7,946 nt of DNA. Origin: Kiritimatiellia bacterium (GTDB taxonomy: Bacteria; Verrucomicrobiota; Kiritimatiellia; RFP12; UBA3636). Of the stretch, positions 7,090 to 7,946 are shown piece by piece. The stretch lies in assembly GCA_017450425.1 (NCBI GenBank), contig JAFSUV010000041.1, positions 1-7,946 on the forward strand. The letters are read 5' to 3'. The notes beneath the pieces were generated by a model. That model saw only the letters and a list, made by a program, of their open reading frames with translations, made no database searches and was not told where the DNA came from. Position numbers and translations under genes: made by a program. How positions within the stretch are numbered: the first letter of the stretch is position 1; the number at the start of each line of letters is the position of its first letter.

Positions 7090-7118
7090 AGTCTATCACC
7101 GGGCGCTCCCGGTGTCAA
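7090..7118 (-). promoter_or_regulatory. rpsU promoter
   Basis: Minus strand: perfect -35 TTGACA (7118-7113), a 17-bp spacer, and -10 TAGACT (7095-7090, 4 of 6) preceded by TGA, an extended -10. The predicted start is about 7083, giving a 5' leader of roughly 75 nt before the rpsU GTG. It is the best-scoring promoter in the window, as expected for a ribosomal protein gene. Confidence 0.8.
7097..7114. repeat. Palindrome within rpsU promoter spacer (candidate operator)
   Basis: CACCGGG (7097-7103) and CCCGGTG (7108-7114) around CGCT form a perfect 7-bp inverted repeat lying almost exactly between the -35 and -10 boxes of the rpsU promoter. It is upstream of the predicted transcript start, so it would act as DNA, for instance as a binding site for a dimeric regulator. 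No regulator is identifiable. Confidence 0.45.
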
Positions 7119-7152
7119 CCACCGTTTTTCGACCCGGCGCAAACGCGGTGCG

Positions 7153-7161
7153 TGATAGACT
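7153..7161 (+). promoter_or_regulatory. hisB extended -10 promoter, probably leaderless
   Basis: TGA followed by TAGACT (7156-7161) forms an extended -10 identical to that of rpsU on the other strand. No good -35 is seen at 16-18 bp spacing. The expected start point is about 7168, leaving about 2 nt before the hisB ATG at 7170. The sequence before that ATG (TTCCCTCCC) contains no Shine-Dalgarno. Confidence 0.5.
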
Positions 7162-7169
7162 TCCCTCCC

Positions 7170-7757
7170 ATGAACCGCACGGCAGAGATCACGCGCAAGA
7201 CGCGCGAAACCGACATTTCGCTTTCGATCGATCTGGACGGCACCGGCAAGGCCGATGTATCGACCGGCATCGGCTTTTTCGACCACATGCTCGAGCTTCT
7301 GGCGAAACACTCGCTTTGCGACATTTCGCTCGCTTGCCGGGGCGACGTGCATGTCGATTACCATCACACGGTCGAAGACTGCGGCCTCGCGCTCGGCGCC
7401 GCCATCGACAAGGCGCTCGGCGAGCGGCGCGGGATTGCGCGGTACGGGTTTTTCATCCTTCCGATGGACGAATCGCTGTGCCGCTGCGCCATCGATTTGG
7501 GAGGCCGCCCGTTCCTCGCGTGGAGCACGGAGTGCGTCAGCACGATGTGCCGCGATTTCGACATACGGCTCTTCGTCGAGTTTTTCCGGGCGCTTTCCGT
7601 GTGCGGGCGCATGAATCTGCACATCGCGCACACCGGCGGCAACGAGCCGCACCACGCGGCCGAAAGCGTCTTCAAGGCGTTCGCGAGGTCGCTGCGCATG
7701 GCCTGCGCCGCAGACCCGCGCGAAGCCGGAATCCCGAGTTCCAAGGGCACCCTGTAG
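7170..7757 (+). CDS. hisB: Imidazoleglycerol-phosphate dehydratase
   Basis: 195 residues, the single-function form without a fused histidinol-phosphatase. It dehydrates imidazole glycerol phosphate to imidazole acetol phosphate, the sixth step of histidine synthesis, in the cytoplasm. Conserved metal and catalytic blocks are present: GIGFFDHML (33-41), DYHHTVEDCG with H65, H66, E69, D70, PMDESL (98-103), and NEPHHAAESVFKAF with H161, H162, E165. The C-terminal IPSSKGTL resembles the usual PSTKGvL ending. The start is taken at ATG 7170; the in-frame GTG at 7152 lies within the predicted -10 region, and the extra residues are not family-like. No other his gene is visible. The stop overlaps the start of rnhB by 1 nt, so the two are probably co-transcribed. 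Confidence 0.95.
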   Translation: MNRTAEITRKTRETDISLSIDLDGTGKADVSTGIGFFDHMLELLAKHSLCDISLACRGDVHVDYHHTVEDCGLALGAAIDKALGERRGIARYGFFILPMDESLCRCAIDLGGRPFLAWSTECVSTMCRDFDIRLFVEFFRALSVCGRMNLHIAHTGGNEPHHAAESVFKAFARSLRMACAADPREAGIPSSKGTL

Positions 7758-7946
7758 TGGCTTCGGGTCGCAGCGCCTGCCGCGCGGCTCCGCTCGACCT
7801 GGAGGACGAGTGGTGGCGCGAAAACGGGGCGCATCGCGCGCTCGCGGGCGTGGACGAAGCGGGCCGCGGCCCCCTCGCCGGCCCTGTCGTGGCGGCGGCG
7901 GTTTCGATGCCGCCGGATGTCGCCCGCGCACTGCGGGCCGGCGCGC
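7757..7946 (+). CDS. rnhB: Ribonuclease HII, N-terminal part
   Basis: 63 codons are visible before the right edge. RNase HII cleaves RNA in RNA-DNA hybrids and removes single misincorporated ribonucleotides. The segment GVDEAGRGPLAGPVVAAAV (residues 31-49) is the signature N-terminal block, with catalytic D33 and E34 and the GRG substrate-recognition motif. The proposed start is the GTG at 7757, which shares its G with the hisB TAG stop; AAGGG lies upstream at 7743-7747. The first 30 residues, including EDEWWRENGAHRALA, are a typical variable lead-in. The remaining catalytic Asp residues lie outside the window. Confidence 0.9.
   Translation, partial: MASGRSACRAAPLDLEDEWWRENGAHRALAGVDEAGRGPLAGPVVAAAVSMPPDVARALRAGA

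Larger units (their letters stand above)
7088..7163. repeat. 12-bp inverted repeat carrying both divergent -10 boxes
   Basis: GTGATAGACTTC occurs on the minus strand at 7099-7088 (rpsU -10 region) and on the plus strand at 7152-7163 (hisB -10 region). The copies are identical, point away from each other and are 52 nt apart. Each contains TGA-TAGACT. Confidence 0.6.

Noticed and set aside
6716..7099. 127-codon minus-strand frame overlapping rpsU and the inverted-repeat element
   Set aside because: It is out of frame with rpsU, which has a clear family match and Shine-Dalgarno, and its composition is not protein-like.
7005..7931. 308-codon minus-strand frame opposite hisB
   Set aside because: Shadow of hisB and rnhB, both with unmistakable catalytic motifs on the plus strand.

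Overview
This is a 7.9 kb, high-GC, gene-dense bacterial chromosomal window. It combines housekeeping genes with an exosortase/EpsI-type pair. Exosortases occur in Gram-negative bacteria, including the Verrucomicrobiota/Kiritimatiellota/Lentisphaerota group, and the EpsI protein here carries a Cys-rich insert that I associate with that group. I favour a member of that group as host, but this is inference: there is no rRNA or other firm taxonomic marker in the window.

Layout, left to right. (1) The 3' part of a short-form malic enzyme on + (1-621). It converges on a minus-strand two-gene unit, and the two share a perfect 13-bp bidirectional terminator hairpin. (2) Minus strand: exosortase (1568-2512) overlapping by 37 nt an EpsI-family partner (696-1604). 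The exosortase promoter appears to give a leaderless transcript and has a palindrome over its -35 box. (3) A tRNA-Glu(UUC) with encoded CCA on +, followed after only 19 nt by a three-gene operon: DNA polymerase IV (dinB), epoxyqueuosine reductase QueH and an ABC-F ATPase. The operon genes are joined by 4-nt stop/start overlaps (GTGA, ATGA). (4) A second bidirectional terminator lies between the ABC-F gene and the convergent bS21 gene (rpsU, minus). Between rpsU and that terminator sits a 161-bp non-coding element with perfect 14-bp terminal inverted repeats, whose right end coincides with the rpsU stop codon. (5) A divergent rpsU/hisB control region with two look-alike -10 elements, a palindrome inside the rpsU promoter spacer and a structured rpsU 5' leader. 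(6) hisB on +, apparently leaderless, overlapping by 1 nt the start of a truncated RNase HII gene (rnhB) that runs off the right edge.

Functionally, the middle operon mixes translesion synthesis, tRNA modification and ribosome-associated ATPase functions. The exosortase pair implies a sorting system for C-terminally tagged proteins whose substrates lie outside the window. The least ordinary parts are the MITE-like element at the rpsU stop codon, the rpsU leader and promoter architecture, and the apparently leaderless promoters. No complete transposase, CRISPR array, rRNA or phage gene is visible.
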